A stretch of 64,000 nucleotides of DNA, taken from contig JBNOAI010000001.1 of NCBI GenBank assembly GCA_050283925.1, positions 682,001 through 746,000 on the forward strand, written 5' to 3'. Position 1 is the stretch's first letter, and every line of letters begins with the position of its first letter. Positions 33,545 to 42,425 of the stretch are shown here, piece by piece. The position numbers and the translations under genes were made by a program. A model generated the notes under the pieces. The model was not told the origin of the DNA. It ran no database searches and saw only the letters and a list, made by a program, of their open reading frames with translations. Origin of the DNA: ZC4RG25 sp023428365. Its GTDB lineage: Bacteria; Pseudomonadota; Alphaproteobacteria; Rhizobiales; Hyphomicrobiaceae.

Positions 33545-34408
33545 TTAACTGAACATGTCCCCGAGATAGACCCTGCGGACGTCTTCGTTCTGTATGATTT
33601 CCTCCGGGTTACCCTGCGTCAGAACCTGACCATCGTAAATGATGTACGCGCGATCGATCAGGCTGAGTGTCTCCCGGACGTTGTGGTCCGTGATGAGTAC
33701 CCCGATCCCGCGACGGGTCAAGTGACGGACAAGCTCCTGGATGTCGCCCACCGCGATGGGATCGATGCCCGCGAACGGCTCGTCCAGCAGCATGTAGGAG
33801 GGGCCGCTGGCAAGGGCCCTCGCGATCTCGCAGCGTCGCCGCTCGCCGCCCGATAGGGCGATGGAGGGAGACTTCCGGAGCCGTGTGATCTTGAACTCTT
33901 CCAGCAGGCTGTCGAGCTTCTCCTTGCGCTTGCGGCGGTTGGGTTCGACCAGCTCGATGACCGACATGATGTTCTGTTCGACGGTCAGGCCGCGAAAGAT
34001 CGAGGCTTCCTGAGGCAGATACCCGATGCCGAGCCGAGCGCGCCGGTACATCGGCAGCCGGGTGGCGTCGCGGCCATCAATGAAGATCATGCCTGCGTCG
34101 GCGGGCACCAGGCCCGTGATCATGTAGAAGACGGTGGTCTTGCCCGCACCGTTCGGTCCGAGCAGCCCGACGGACTCGCCTCGGCCAACCGCGAGGCTGA
34201 CACCCTTCACGACCTTACGGCTGCGGTAAGCCTTCTCGACCTGATGGACCGTCAGCCAGCCATCTTCGGCGAATGGCCCGTTGTGCTCGGAAGACTCGTG
34301 ATCGTCATAACCCGCGCCGTTGGCGTGGGCAGGGTCCATGTCGTCATCTATCGTTTCGGCAGCCGGGCGTCGCCGGAATGAAAACAGTCTCACGCTCCGA
34401 TCCTGCAT
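33545..34408 (-). CDS. lptB: LPS export ABC transporter ATP-binding protein
   Basis: A 287-residue ATPase of the LptB2FGC exporter, which extracts lipopolysaccharide from the inner membrane. Walker A is GPNGAGKTTVFYMI, the signature LSGGERRRCEIARAL, Walker B YMLLDEPFAGIDP, and the H-loop LITDHNVRETL. The family core is about 240 residues; here roughly 45 charged residues precede it (SEHNGPFAEDGW), a feature also found in some relatives. The gene is 31 bp after the lptC-lptA fusion and 66 bp before rpoN, so the proteins of the bridge and motor are expressed together. Confidence 0.96.
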   Translation of the reverse strand: MQDRSVRLFSFRRRPAAETIDDDMDPAHANGAGYDDHESSEHNGPFAEDGWLTVHQVEKAYRSRKVVKGVSLAVGRGESVGLLGPNGAGKTTVFYMITGLVPADAGMIFIDGRDATRLPMYRRARLGIGYLPQEASIFRGLTVEQNIMSVIELVEPNRRKRKEKLDSLLEEFKITRLRKSPSIALSGGERRRCEIARALASGPSYMLLDEPFAGIDPIAVGDIQELVRHLTRRGIGVLITDHNVRETLSLIDRAYIIYDGQVLTQGNPEEIIQNEDVRRVYLGDMFS

Positions 34409-34439
34409 TCTCGTGCGATGACGGCAACCGTATCACGGC

Positions 34440-36437
34440 TCATTGCGTCGTACCCTTCGACGTCGTCGTTGAGTTCCAGCTCGACGCTCCCGTTGATGAC
34501 TCGGACCCCTCTTTAGCTCCCTTGGGCAGGGCTTTGTCCACCCCGCGCTTCAGGGCGGCCTTTGCATCCTTGGGATAGAAGACGGCACACATCCGCCCAC
34601 CACAGGCTTGAGGGCCGTTGGCCTCGCGCGGCCCCGGCGCTGCTGGCGCACTTGACGTTGTGGCTGCGCCGGCAGCTGGCTTGTCAGTTTCCATGCGGCT
34701 GACGCCGGTGACCATGTCGATGACGAGGCGAGGGCCGCGCACGACGTTGCGTCCCTGATTGAGCACCACATCGCCGCCAAGCGTGACGGTATTCGATTTC
34801 ACGTCAAAATCGGCCCAGTCACCCGTCGCGCTCTGATCGCTTTTTGAGGTGACCACGACCTTCTTGTGCGCCTGTACGCGCTGAAGCTGTGCGGATGCCT
34901 TCTGCGCACCCGGTTGATCTGGCTGCTGCATCAGGTTGACACCGGCTTGTCCCGAATAGGTCGCGACCAACTCCACGGTGCGTATCGTGAATTCACCCTG
35001 CACGGCTTGCACATCGCCGTGGAAGGTCGCTGTGCGCGCATTATCGTTCACATCCAGTATGTCGGCTTCGATGTCGATCGGCGCGTTCGGGTCAGTCTGG
35101 AAGCGCAGGCCGACACTCTCTTCGTTACGAGGTTCGGGAGCAGCTTTCTTGGTCCGCGTTTCAGGCTGATGGAACCGCGCTGCAATGCGTCCTTGGGGCA
35201 GTCCCATCTCCGCCGGTGACGCGAGTTGCATGGTGCCGTTCTTTCGATCGACGAACAGCCGTCGCCCACGCAGGCTGTTCTTGCCTTGAGTCACGGAAAC
35301 CGCAGCGCCGGTCAGAAGCGCGGTGTCCGATTTGAAGTCGAGGGTGGCGTTATCACCTACGGCTTGGCGATCCACTCCCGATGTGAAGATGACGGCGCCG
35401 GTCAATACGGACGATTCGTTGATGGGATCGAATTCCGCCAGGTGCGTGGTCACGCGGTCGTTGCCGCGGATGAGCACAACGTCGTCGCGCGCAATGAGCT
35501 TCTTGAGACGGCCTGATGCTGCGGCCTGCCCGGCTGGGGCGCCTGCACCGAGGTTCGCTCCATCATAAAAGATTTCGAGTTCGCGCGTGGTCAGGGTTGA
35601 TCCATCCTGTTCGGCGCGAACGTTTTCCGTGAAGATCGCCTTCTTGTTCGCGTCGTCGACGCGCAACGTTGGCGCCTGGACGTTCACCGGCGCATTGCTG
35701 TTTCCCATGAAACTTTCAGTGGTCGTCCGCTTGGCTTCACCCGGATCGGCCGGCTTTCTCTCAGGCGGCTTGAAGCTTGCGGTGACCCCGTCGCCGAAGA
35801 TCATCTCGCGCGATTTCTGCAGGATCAGCAGCGAGTTGCCCTTGAGGGAGCCGGTTGGCATGTCGACGGTGACAGGTTCGGTCGAGAGGATCTTGCCCTC
35901 TTTCATGAAGGCTTTCGCACTCTTCAGCCGTGCCGTCATGCCGTCGCTGGACGTGATCTCGATCGACTCGAACAGTTCGAGCTCGTTGGCTTTATTGTTG
36001 AACAGTCCGCGCGGAGACACCAGCCGTGTCGTGGTCTTGTTGGCCTGAACGATGCTGCCGTCGATGCCGTTGAGCTTGATTGGCGCGTTTTCTACCGGGG
36101 CCTGCTCAGCCGTTTTCGCCGACACCTGGAAGCGGCCACCATCCTCGTTGAAGCCCTCGTAGCGCGGGTTGTGCATGGTCAACACATCGGTCGACAACAC
36201 GACGGGGCCGACCGTCAGCGTGCCCTCGCCGATCTTGATCGAGTGCTGCATGAACAGCCCGTAGGACGCGAGCGTGGCAATCGCGGCGGCGGGCAGCAGC
36301 CTTTTGAGCCAGCGGACCATGAAGCTATGCCGGCGAGCTTTTGCAAACGCGACTTCGCGATCGCTCTCGCTGCCGGTGGCCGCGGGCGCCGGTCCTGCCG
36401 GCAGCTGCCGGCCCCGGGTATCGGACGCTATGGCCAT
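34440..36437 (-). CDS. Fused LptC-LptA protein with two OstA modules
   Basis: A 665-residue protein that joins what are normally separate periplasmic LPS-transport subunits. Residues about 40-65 are a membrane anchor (LKRLLPAAAIATLASYGLF) followed by an LptC domain (TMHNPRYEGFNEDGGRFQVS, to about 230). Two OstA/LptA-type beta-jellyroll modules follow: about 253-400 (VQAPTLRVDDANKKAIFTEN, TLDFKSDTALLTG) and about 452-585 (APIDIEADILDVNDNARTAT, GPRLVIDMVTG). A Pro/Ala linker and a short C-terminal part with two Cys (ACGGRMC) finish the chain. Frame is continuous; no shift is needed. LptC accepts LPS from LptB2FG and LptA forms the bridge, so the fusion may make a pre-built bridge. Confidence 0.85.
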   Translation of the reverse strand: MAIASDTRGRQLPAGPAPAATGSESDREVAFAKARRHSFMVRWLKRLLPAAAIATLASYGLFMQHSIKIGEGTLTVGPVVLSTDVLTMHNPRYEGFNEDGGRFQVSAKTAEQAPVENAPIKLNGIDGSIVQANKTTTRLVSPRGLFNNKANELELFESIEITSSDGMTARLKSAKAFMKEGKILSTEPVTVDMPTGSLKGNSLLILQKSREMIFGDGVTASFKPPERKPADPGEAKRTTTESFMGNSNAPVNVQAPTLRVDDANKKAIFTENVRAEQDGSTLTTRELEIFYDGANLGAGAPAGQAAASGRLKKLIARDDVVLIRGNDRVTTHLAEFDPINESSVLTGAVIFTSGVDRQAVGDNATLDFKSDTALLTGAAVSVTQGKNSLRGRRLFVDRKNGTMQLASPAEMGLPQGRIAARFHQPETRTKKAAPEPRNEESVGLRFQTDPNAPIDIEADILDVNDNARTATFHGDVQAVQGEFTIRTVELVATYSGQAGVNLMQQPDQPGAQKASAQLQRVQAHKKVVVTSKSDQSATGDWADFDVKSNTVTLGGDVVLNQGRNVVRGPRLVIDMVTGVSRMETDKPAAGAATTSSAPAAPGPREANGPQACGGRMCAVFYPKDAKAALKRGVDKALPKGAKEGSESSTGASSWNSTTTSKGTTQ

Positions 36438-36550
36438 GCTGCGGGCTCTGTGGCGATGATTCCGTATGCTTCGCTCAGTCTGCCCATCAAATGGGGAGAG
36501 ATTGGGACTGGCTTTCGGCTCGCCTCAATCGATGGGTGCTGCATGAGCGG

Positions 36551-37171
36551 TCAGTGCGCGAAGATGTCGACATCCTCGAAACCGGCCAGATCGAGATCGG
36601 CCCGTGTCGGGAGGAAACGAAAGGCGGCTTCGGCGAACGCACGGCGATTGTCCCGGTCGAGCATCGCGTCGAGCCGGGCCTTGATTGCGTGCAGGTGAAG
36701 GACGTCGGAGGCTGCGTAGTGAAGCTGCTGCTGGCTGAGCTCTGCGGCTGCCCAATCCGAACTCTGCTGCTGCTTGGAGAGCTCGATTCCGGCCAATTCG
36801 CTCGCCAGGTCCTTGAGGCCGTGGCGATCCGTGTAGGTGCGAACCAGCTTCGACGCGATCTTGGTGCAGTAGACCGGGTTCGTTTTCACGCCAAGATAAG
36901 CCTTCAGAACGGCGAGATCGAAGCGCGCGAAGTGAAAGATCTTCAGAATGTTCGCGTCTTGCAGCAATGCCTTGAGACGCGGCGCCTCATAAGCGCCGGC
37001 GGAAAGCTGGACCACATGAGCGGTGTTGTCGCCGGCCGAAAGCTGCACCACGCACAGGCGATCGCGATGAGGTCTCAGTCCCAGGGTTTCGGTGTCGATG
37101 GCAACCGAGCCCTTGAACGTCACATCTGCCGGAAGGTCGTTCTTGTGCAACTCGATGCGTGGACCGGCCAT
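36551..37171 (-). CDS. rnd: Ribonuclease D
   Basis: A 206-residue DEDD exonuclease for 3' processing of tRNA precursors. Motifs: VAIDTETLGLRPHRDRLCVV (Exo I, DxE), KIFHFARFDLAVLKAYLG (Exo II) and HYAASDVLHLHAIKARLD (Exo III, YxxxD). It has only the exonuclease domain and lacks the HRDC domains of the Escherichia coli enzyme, as is common in alphaproteobacteria. It is 113 bp upstream of the lptC-lptA gene on the same strand. Confidence 0.93.
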   Translation of the reverse strand: MAGPRIELHKNDLPADVTFKGSVAIDTETLGLRPHRDRLCVVQLSAGDNTAHVVQLSAGAYEAPRLKALLQDANILKIFHFARFDLAVLKAYLGVKTNPVYCTKIASKLVRTYTDRHGLKDLASELAGIELSKQQQSSDWAAAELSQQQLHYAASDVLHLHAIKARLDAMLDRDNRRAFAEAAFRFLPTRADLDLAGFEDVDIFAH

Positions 37172-37364
37172 CGTGTGCCCTTCAATCGTTGAGGCTCGCC
37201 AGATGTGGGGCGGGCAAGGTCGATATCAATTGAATCAATGCATTAGGCTGCTAGTCAGCTGCCCGCGTGTCTAACAGTTCGACGACACCGGTGACAACTC
37301 CAGCCAGCCTCTTGCGTCTACATTTCAGGGTATAACCGGGTGCAGCGTGGACGCAACTTCGCGA

Positions 37365-38192
37365 TCAGGCTGCAACCTTCGCAAATATCTCCGCGTCGGC
37401 CCAACGATCGAAGCCCTCCTGCGATTGCGCAGCCTGCACGTAGCTGGTGAGTGCGCTCGCATCGGCGGGATAGGCACCTGGTAGTCCAATCGGATGGGCA
37501 CCGTTCGGCGCAACTGCCAGCGCGGTGATGTAGAACGACGGTATCGTTCCCGGAGCCATCCTTTCGTCAGCAAGGTAGTCGGTGTCCTCGATGCGCTCGA
37601 CCGTGACGAGCGTTGAGCGTGCGGCATGCGCCATCAGCATCATTTCTCGTCGCACGCCGATCCAGACATTGCCGTGGCGATCGGCGCGTGCGGCATGGAA
37701 GAGAGCGAAGTCCGGTTTGATCGCAGGCGCGAGCAGGATGGGATCGCCGCCATCGGCCAATGGATTGTCGATCACTTTCCAGTCCGGCCGGTTCTTGACC
37801 AGGTCCGAGCCGAGCACGCCGCGCAGCGGGATGAACGGCACGCCTTTCTCGGCGGCTTGCAACCCGGCGTGGATAACCGGGCATGTGCCATCCTTCATGG
37901 CGATCCGCCCCTCGCGCAGTGCGGCCGCAAAGCGCGGCGGAAGCCCGTACTCGCCGAGCGTCATGGCCGCGGCTTCGACGGTTGCCACGCATCCCGCTCC
38001 GATCAGCCAGTCAGCCTGAAAGCCACCGCTGGGTATTCCGAGGAGGTGCAGATTGCGGACGCGGCGTCGGATGAGCGCTTTGACCGCCGCCATCGCGCAT
38101 CCTGAGTAGTCCGGCGGGATCGCAACACTGGCGCCATCCGGAATACGGCTCGCCAAGTCATCGAGATCAACAGCAGTCACGCCCGAGTGCAT
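37365..38192 (-). CDS. CoA-transferase family I alpha subunit, without beta partner
   Basis: The ATG at 38190-38192 gives MHSGVTAVDLDDLASRI; twenty residues upstream are open but not family-like. The 275-residue product resembles glutaconate or 3-oxoacid CoA-transferase alpha subunits: SVAIPPDYSGCAMAAVKALI, LGIPSGGFQADWLIGAGCV, PLRGVLGSDLV and ALFHAARADRHGNVWIG. The alpha subunit binds CoA; the catalytic Glu is on the beta subunit, which normally follows at once. Here the next gene on the strand is rnd, so the beta partner must be elsewhere or the protein acts alone in another way. Substrate unknown. Confidence 0.8.
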   Translation of the reverse strand: MHSGVTAVDLDDLASRIPDGASVAIPPDYSGCAMAAVKALIRRRVRNLHLLGIPSGGFQADWLIGAGCVATVEAAAMTLGEYGLPPRFAAALREGRIAMKDGTCPVIHAGLQAAEKGVPFIPLRGVLGSDLVKNRPDWKVIDNPLADGGDPILLAPAIKPDFALFHAARADRHGNVWIGVRREMMLMAHAARSTLVTVERIEDTDYLADERMAPGTIPSFYITALAVAPNGAHPIGLPGAYPADASALTSYVQAAQSQEGFDRWADAEIFAKVAA

Positions 38193-38450
38193 CAGTTCCG
38201 GCTCCCGTTTTTCATCACGGCGGAGTCTGGCCCCTTCGCTCCGGCTGCACAAGCGCTGTTCTCTGTGATCTACTGTCCGTGTGCGTCATGCCCGCAAAAT
38301 TGCCGCAGGTGGGGTGCACCATGCGTTTGGCTGATGAAGGGAACCCGGAATCCTGCTCAGCGCGCTTTATGAACTCAGAGCCGGAAACCGGCGGCTCTTC
38401 CTCGGCCCATACAGGCGACTTCAGAATCGTCCACGCGGAGGAAGCAAACC

Positions 38451-39596
38451 ATGTCTCGTGTTCAACTTCATGAATTCGTTGATCTTGCCAAGCCGACCCG
38501 CACCCGCGAGGAGCGCCATGCGGTGCTCAACCGTCGCGGTTTTCTCGGCGCAGCTGCCGGACTGGCTGCGCTGACATCAATGTCGAAAGATGCATTCGCC
38601 CGCAATTTCGGGCCTGATGCTCCGCCCGTGCGCTATCCCGACCCGGACATCATCGTCATCGACAAGCGCTTCAAATACAAGCTCGGCAACACACCCATCC
38701 AGCGTCTTTATACGGGCAACCTGTGGACCGAAGGTCCCGCATGGTCCGGCGTGGGGCGCTATCTGTTGTGGAGCGACATCCCCAACGACGAAAATCTGCG
38801 ATGGCTGGAGGAAGACAATCACGTCTCGCGGCGCTTCCGCTACCCGGCAGGGAACAGCAACGGCAACACGTTCGATTTCCAGGGCCGCCAGATCGCCTGC
38901 CAGCACGGGACTCGCAAGGTCGTGCGTTATGAGCATAACGGAAAGACGACGGTGCTTGCCGACAAGTTCGATGGCAAAGACCTCAATGCCCCGAACGATG
39001 CGGTCGTGCATCCCAATGATGGATCAATCTGGTTCACGGATCCGGGCTACGGCTCGCTGATGGAGTACGAGGGCAACCGGTTGCCCGAAAGCGCGACGAA
39101 CGTCAGTCCGCTGCAGAAAGAAGCCGTGTACCGGATCGATGCCCAGTCAGGTGCCGTTACGAAAGTTGCCGACCAGCCGTTTAAACCGAACGGACTGTGC
39201 TTCTCGCCCGACTACAAACTGCTCTACGTCGCCGATACGGGCATCTCTCATTATCCCGATGCCAAAAGCCAGATCTGGGTCTACGACGTGGATGGCGCGA
39301 CGCTGAATAACCCGCGAACCTTTGTCAGCATGGAATGGGACGGCAAGACCGGCTTCGCCGACGGCATCCGCTGCGATGAGGATGGTAACGTGTGGTCAAG
39401 CGCCGGCTGGGTCGGAGATGGATATGACGGCGTCCACATCTTCGCGCCGGACGGCACCCGCATCGGTCAGATTCGGTTACCCGAAATCTGCTCCAATGTT
39501 TGCTTCGGTGGCAGCAAGCGCAACAGGCTGTTTATGACGGCCAGCCAGTCATTATACGCCTGTTACGTCGAAACACGCGGCGCGCACATCACCTGA
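38451..39596 (+). CDS. SMP-30/gluconolactonase-like protein, Tat-exported
   Basis: A 381-residue six-bladed propeller lactonase. Residues 28-48 are a twin-arginine signal (NRRGFLGAAAGLAALTSM), so the protein is probably folded before export to the periplasm. The propeller signatures are TEGPAWSGVGRYLLWSDIPN, PNDAVVHPNDGSIWFTDPGYG and FKPNGLCFSPDYKLLYVADT; metal-binding Glu, Asn and Asp residues lie in these. Related enzymes hydrolyse sugar-acid lactones. It is divergent from the CoA-transferase gene and convergent with the TerB-like gene. Confidence 0.9.
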   Translation: MSRVQLHEFVDLAKPTRTREERHAVLNRRGFLGAAAGLAALTSMSKDAFARNFGPDAPPVRYPDPDIIVIDKRFKYKLGNTPIQRLYTGNLWTEGPAWSGVGRYLLWSDIPNDENLRWLEEDNHVSRRFRYPAGNSNGNTFDFQGRQIACQHGTRKVVRYEHNGKTTVLADKFDGKDLNAPNDAVVHPNDGSIWFTDPGYGSLMEYEGNRLPESATNVSPLQKEAVYRIDAQSGAVTKVADQPFKPNGLCFSPDYKLLYVADTGISHYPDAKSQIWVYDVDGATLNNPRTFVSMEWDGKTGFADGIRCDEDGNVWSSAGWVGDGYDGVHIFAPDGTRIGQIRLPEICSNVCFGGSKRNRLFMTASQSLYACYVETRGAHIT

Positions 39597-39605
39597 CGCA
39601 AGGCG

Positions 39606-39632
39606 CCCCCTCTCCGTGATGCGAAGAGGGGG
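39606..39632. terminator. Probable bidirectional hairpin between lactonase and TerB-like genes
   Basis: CCCCCTCT (39606-39613) pairs with AGAGGGGG (39625-39632) around an 11-nt loop, 9 bp past the lactonase stop and 9 bp before the TerB-like stop. There is no long U run, so termination strength is uncertain. Confidence 0.5.
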
Positions 39633-39641
39633 ATCGCCAAT

Positions 39642-40067
39642 TCAAACTTCGCGCGGCACTTTCTGATGACGGGCCTTGGCGGCCCGTTCGAGAGCGGCGC
39701 AGGTAAGTTTGTCGATCTTCAGCCGCTCCGCGAGCAGTTCCAGGAACCGGATCTCTTCCACGCGGACACGCAGATCGGTGGCCGCGACCTCGGCGGCGAA
39801 GACATACGCGGTCTCGTGCAGCGATGCCGGCAAGCTATCGTGGATGACGTCCAGGACTTTCGTCAGGCCATCGGGTTTACCGAGAAGCTTGCCGCACTCC
39901 TGCGCCTCGTTCACCAGCCAATCCTGATCGAACCCGTGAAACGGAGGCATTTGCTCGACGATAGAGCCGATGCGAGCCAGTTCATCATCTGAAATCGTCC
40001 GATCGACCGCAGAGGTCGTGATCATGGCGTAAATCAGCGCTTCTGGCGGAGTCAGGCGAGATGGCAT
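39642..40067 (-). CDS. TerB-like tellurite resistance domain protein
   Basis: The ATG at 40065-40067 gives MPSRLTPPEALIYAMITTSAVDR, 141 residues; a TTG four codons earlier is the alternative. It is an all-helical TerB/DjlA-type domain: DRTISDDELARIGSIVEQM in the first half and DLRVRVEEIRFLELLAERLKI with the metal-binding acidic residues in the second. TerB proteins sit near membranes and bind metal ions, and stand-alone forms have no settled role. No other ter genes are here. It is convergent with the lactonase gene. Confidence 0.83.
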   Translation of the reverse strand: MPSRLTPPEALIYAMITTSAVDRTISDDELARIGSIVEQMPPFHGFDQDWLVNEAQECGKLLGKPDGLTKVLDVIHDSLPASLHETAYVFAAEVAATDLRVRVEEIRFLELLAERLKIDKLTCAALERAAKARHQKVPREV

Positions 40068-40165
40068 GGAGGCCCCCAAGAGTGGAATACGGCCCGGTAT
40101 GTGGAGACCTTACGCGCCGACTTAAAGTGGACGATCTGCTGAGAGGCACCAAAGGATCTCAGCTA

Positions 40166-40411
40166 TCAATAGTTTCCTCGGAAGGCGCGCTGGGCCCATT
40201 TGTCGGAACCGCCGCCTTTCCCGCCGCCGCGTTTCATCCCCTTCTTGCGGAAGCCGGATTTTCCGCCTTGCCACGCCTTGCCGGCAAAGGCCTTTTTCTT
40301 GAAACCCGGACCGCCTGATGGTCCTTGTGCTTGGGATGGCCCGAGAGCGACTGTCGCAATGAGGGCAATGCCGGCCAGGATGGACAGTCCTTTCAGCAGA
40401 TAAATGCGCAC
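40166..40411 (-). CDS. Small exported Lys/Gly-rich protein
   Basis: The GTG at 40409-40411 gives an 81-residue product with a signal peptide (MRIYLLKGLSILAGIALI, probable cleavage at SQAQG); an ATG ten codons upstream would also work. The mature part of about 50 residues is strongly basic, with FKKKAFAGKAWQGGKSG, FRKKGMKRGGGKGGG and a conserved-looking end WAQRAFRGNY. I know no family for it. The composition suggests binding to acidic surfaces, heme or polyanions, but that is only inference. It is alone on its strand between the TerB-like gene and the lysK promoter region. Confidence 0.6.
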   Translation of the reverse strand: MRIYLLKGLSILAGIALIATVALGPSQAQGPSGGPGFKKKAFAGKAWQGGKSGFRKKGMKRGGGKGGGSDKWAQRAFRGNY

Positions 40412-40690
40412 GGTGCTCGCCCCGCCACCTCGATATGGCATATGGTGTCACATGATGCGTGTACGTGCAAAAATCTTGCCCCTTGATGCCAAGATTTGCC
40501 CGGTTGTTTGCTTCACATGATTAACGAGCGCGACCCCGGACAGCCGACCCTTACCGTCCCATCCGCGAAAGCCGCCGTTTTCGTTTCGTCGTGCAATTTG
40601 CCGTTTCTGGGTTCACATCGGGGCTAAACGCACGTTAAAGGTGCAGCCGTCCTGGAAACAGGCGCCGCACCTCGCACCTACGAGTTTGAC

Positions 40691-42316
40691 ATGTCTGATA
40701 CTGCACCCGCACTCACCGCTGCTGCCGGCCTGTCGCGCGCCTGGCCGTTCGAGGAGGCGCGCCGGATCGTTCAGCGGCTCGACAAGCTGAAGGCGGGGCC
40801 GGACAAAACTGTCATTTTCGAAACCGGCTATGGGCCATCGGGGCTCCCGCACATCGGCACGTTCGGTGAGGTCGCGCGCACGAGCATGGTGCGCCATGCC
40901 TTCGAGGTGCTGACCGATGGTCGATACAAGACGCGACTGATCTGCTTTTCGGACGACATGGATGGGCTGCGCAAGGTGCCCGACAATGTGCCCAACAAGG
41001 AGATGCTGGCCGAGTATCTGAACAAGCCTCTGACCAGCGTGCCTGATCCTTTCGGCAAGTTTGAGAGCTTCGCGCATCATAACAACGCGATGCTTCGGGA
41101 TTTCCTGGATCGCTTCGGGTTCTCCTACGAGTTTTTCTCCGCAACGGAGTGCTACCGCTCTGGCATTTTCGACGCGACGCTGCTGCGGATGCTGGAGGTC
41201 TACGACAAGGTCAAGGACATCATTCTTCCGACTCTTGGACCGGAACGGCGTGCGACGTATTCGCCATTCCTGCCGGTGTGTCCGCGAACGGGCCGCGTGC
41301 TGCAGGTGCCGACCCTCGAGCGGCATCCATCGAAGGGTACCATCGTCTATGCCGATCCTGACACCGGCGAGAAGGTCGAAACACCTGTTACCGGCGGGCA
41401 CGTGAAGTGCCAGTGGAAGGCCGACTGGGCCATGCGCTGGACGGCGTTGGGTGTCGACTACGAAATGTGCGGCAAGGATCTGATCGACTCCGTCACGCTG
41501 TCCTCGAAGATCTGCCGGGCACTTGGTGGTTTGCCGCCGGAAAATCTCGTCTACGAACTATTTCTCGACGAGCAGGGGCAGAAGATCTCGAAGTCCAAGG
41601 GCAATGGCCTGACCATCGAGCAATGGCTGACGTATGCCACGCCGCAGAGTCTGTCGCTGTACATGTTCCAGAAGCCGAAGTCCGGCAAGAAGCTGCACTT
41701 CGATGTCATTCCGCGCGCCGTCGACGAGTACCTGCAATTCCTGGCGGCTTATCCGAGCCAGGGTGACAAGGAGAAGCTCGACAACCCGATCTGGCACATT
41801 CACGCGGGTGCGCCGCCGGAGGCCGAGCTGCCGATCAGCTTCGCGCTGCTGCTGAACCTCGTCGCGGCTTCGAATGCGGAAGATAAGGCGGTGCTGTGGG
41901 GCTTCATTCGCCAGCATGCGAAAGATGCAACGCCGGAGCAATATCCGGTTCTGGATCATCTCGCGGAGTATGCGGTGGCCTATTACCGCGACTTTGTGCG
42001 ACCGCAGAAGGTCTATCGCGCGCCGGACGAGCGCGAGCGGCAGGCGCTGGAAGCGCTCGACGCACAGCTCGCGACGGCATCGGCCGATGCGTCAGCCGAA
42101 GAGCTTCAGAACATCGTCTATGAGGTGGGCAAGACCAACGGCTTTGCCGAAAACCTGCGCGACTGGTTCCGGGCGATTTACGAGGTGATGCTGGGACAAT
42201 CCCAGGGGCCACGGTTCGGGTCGTTCATCGAGCTGTATGGGATCAATGAGACGCGCGCTTTGATCAAACGGGCACTGGCTGGTGAGCTACTCGCGGAGAC
42301 CGGCAACGCTGCCTAA
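40691..42316 (+). CDS. lysK: Lysyl-tRNA synthetase, class I
   Basis: A 541-residue class I LysRS, with the HIGH-type GYGPSGLPHIGTFGEVARTS near residue 50 and the KMSKS-type QKISKSKGNGLTIEQWLTY in the second half. It also has DTGEKVETPVTGGHVKCQWK, typical of this archaeal-type enzyme, which some alphaproteobacteria use in place of the class II LysS. It charges tRNA-Lys in the cytosol. No class II lysS is in the window. It is convergent with the parvulin gene, separated by a bidirectional terminator. Confidence 0.95.
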   Translation: MSDTAPALTAAAGLSRAWPFEEARRIVQRLDKLKAGPDKTVIFETGYGPSGLPHIGTFGEVARTSMVRHAFEVLTDGRYKTRLICFSDDMDGLRKVPDNVPNKEMLAEYLNKPLTSVPDPFGKFESFAHHNNAMLRDFLDRFGFSYEFFSATECYRSGIFDATLLRMLEVYDKVKDIILPTLGPERRATYSPFLPVCPRTGRVLQVPTLERHPSKGTIVYADPDTGEKVETPVTGGHVKCQWKADWAMRWTALGVDYEMCGKDLIDSVTLSSKICRALGGLPPENLVYELFLDEQGQKISKSKGNGLTIEQWLTYATPQSLSLYMFQKPKSGKKLHFDVIPRAVDEYLQFLAAYPSQGDKEKLDNPIWHIHAGAPPEAELPISFALLLNLVAASNAEDKAVLWGFIRQHAKDATPEQYPVLDHLAEYAVAYYRDFVRPQKVYRAPDERERQALEALDAQLATASADASAEELQNIVYEVGKTNGFAENLRDWFRAIYEVMLGQSQGPRFGSFIELYGINETRALIKRALAGELLAETGNAA

Positions 42317-42377
42317 CTGCGGTGACGGGGCGCTATCATCGCCGCCGTCATCCCGGTGAAGTGAGAGCCCAAATACA

Positions 42378-42405
42378 AAAGCGCCGACCTGATGGCCGGC
42401 GCTTT
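42378..42405. terminator. Bidirectional intrinsic terminator between lysK and the parvulin gene
   Basis: AAAGCGCCG (42378-42386) pairs with CGGCGCTTT (42397-42405) around a 10-nt loop. A run of A before and TTT-rich bases after make it work in both directions, placed between two convergent genes. Confidence 0.8.
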
Positions 42406-42425
42406 CTGCATTTATTGAACTCGAA

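Noticed and set aside
42345..42362. GCCGTCATCCCGG, resembling half of the palindromic repeat at 17153
   Set aside because: No partner arm and only a short match; not enough to call another repeat copy.
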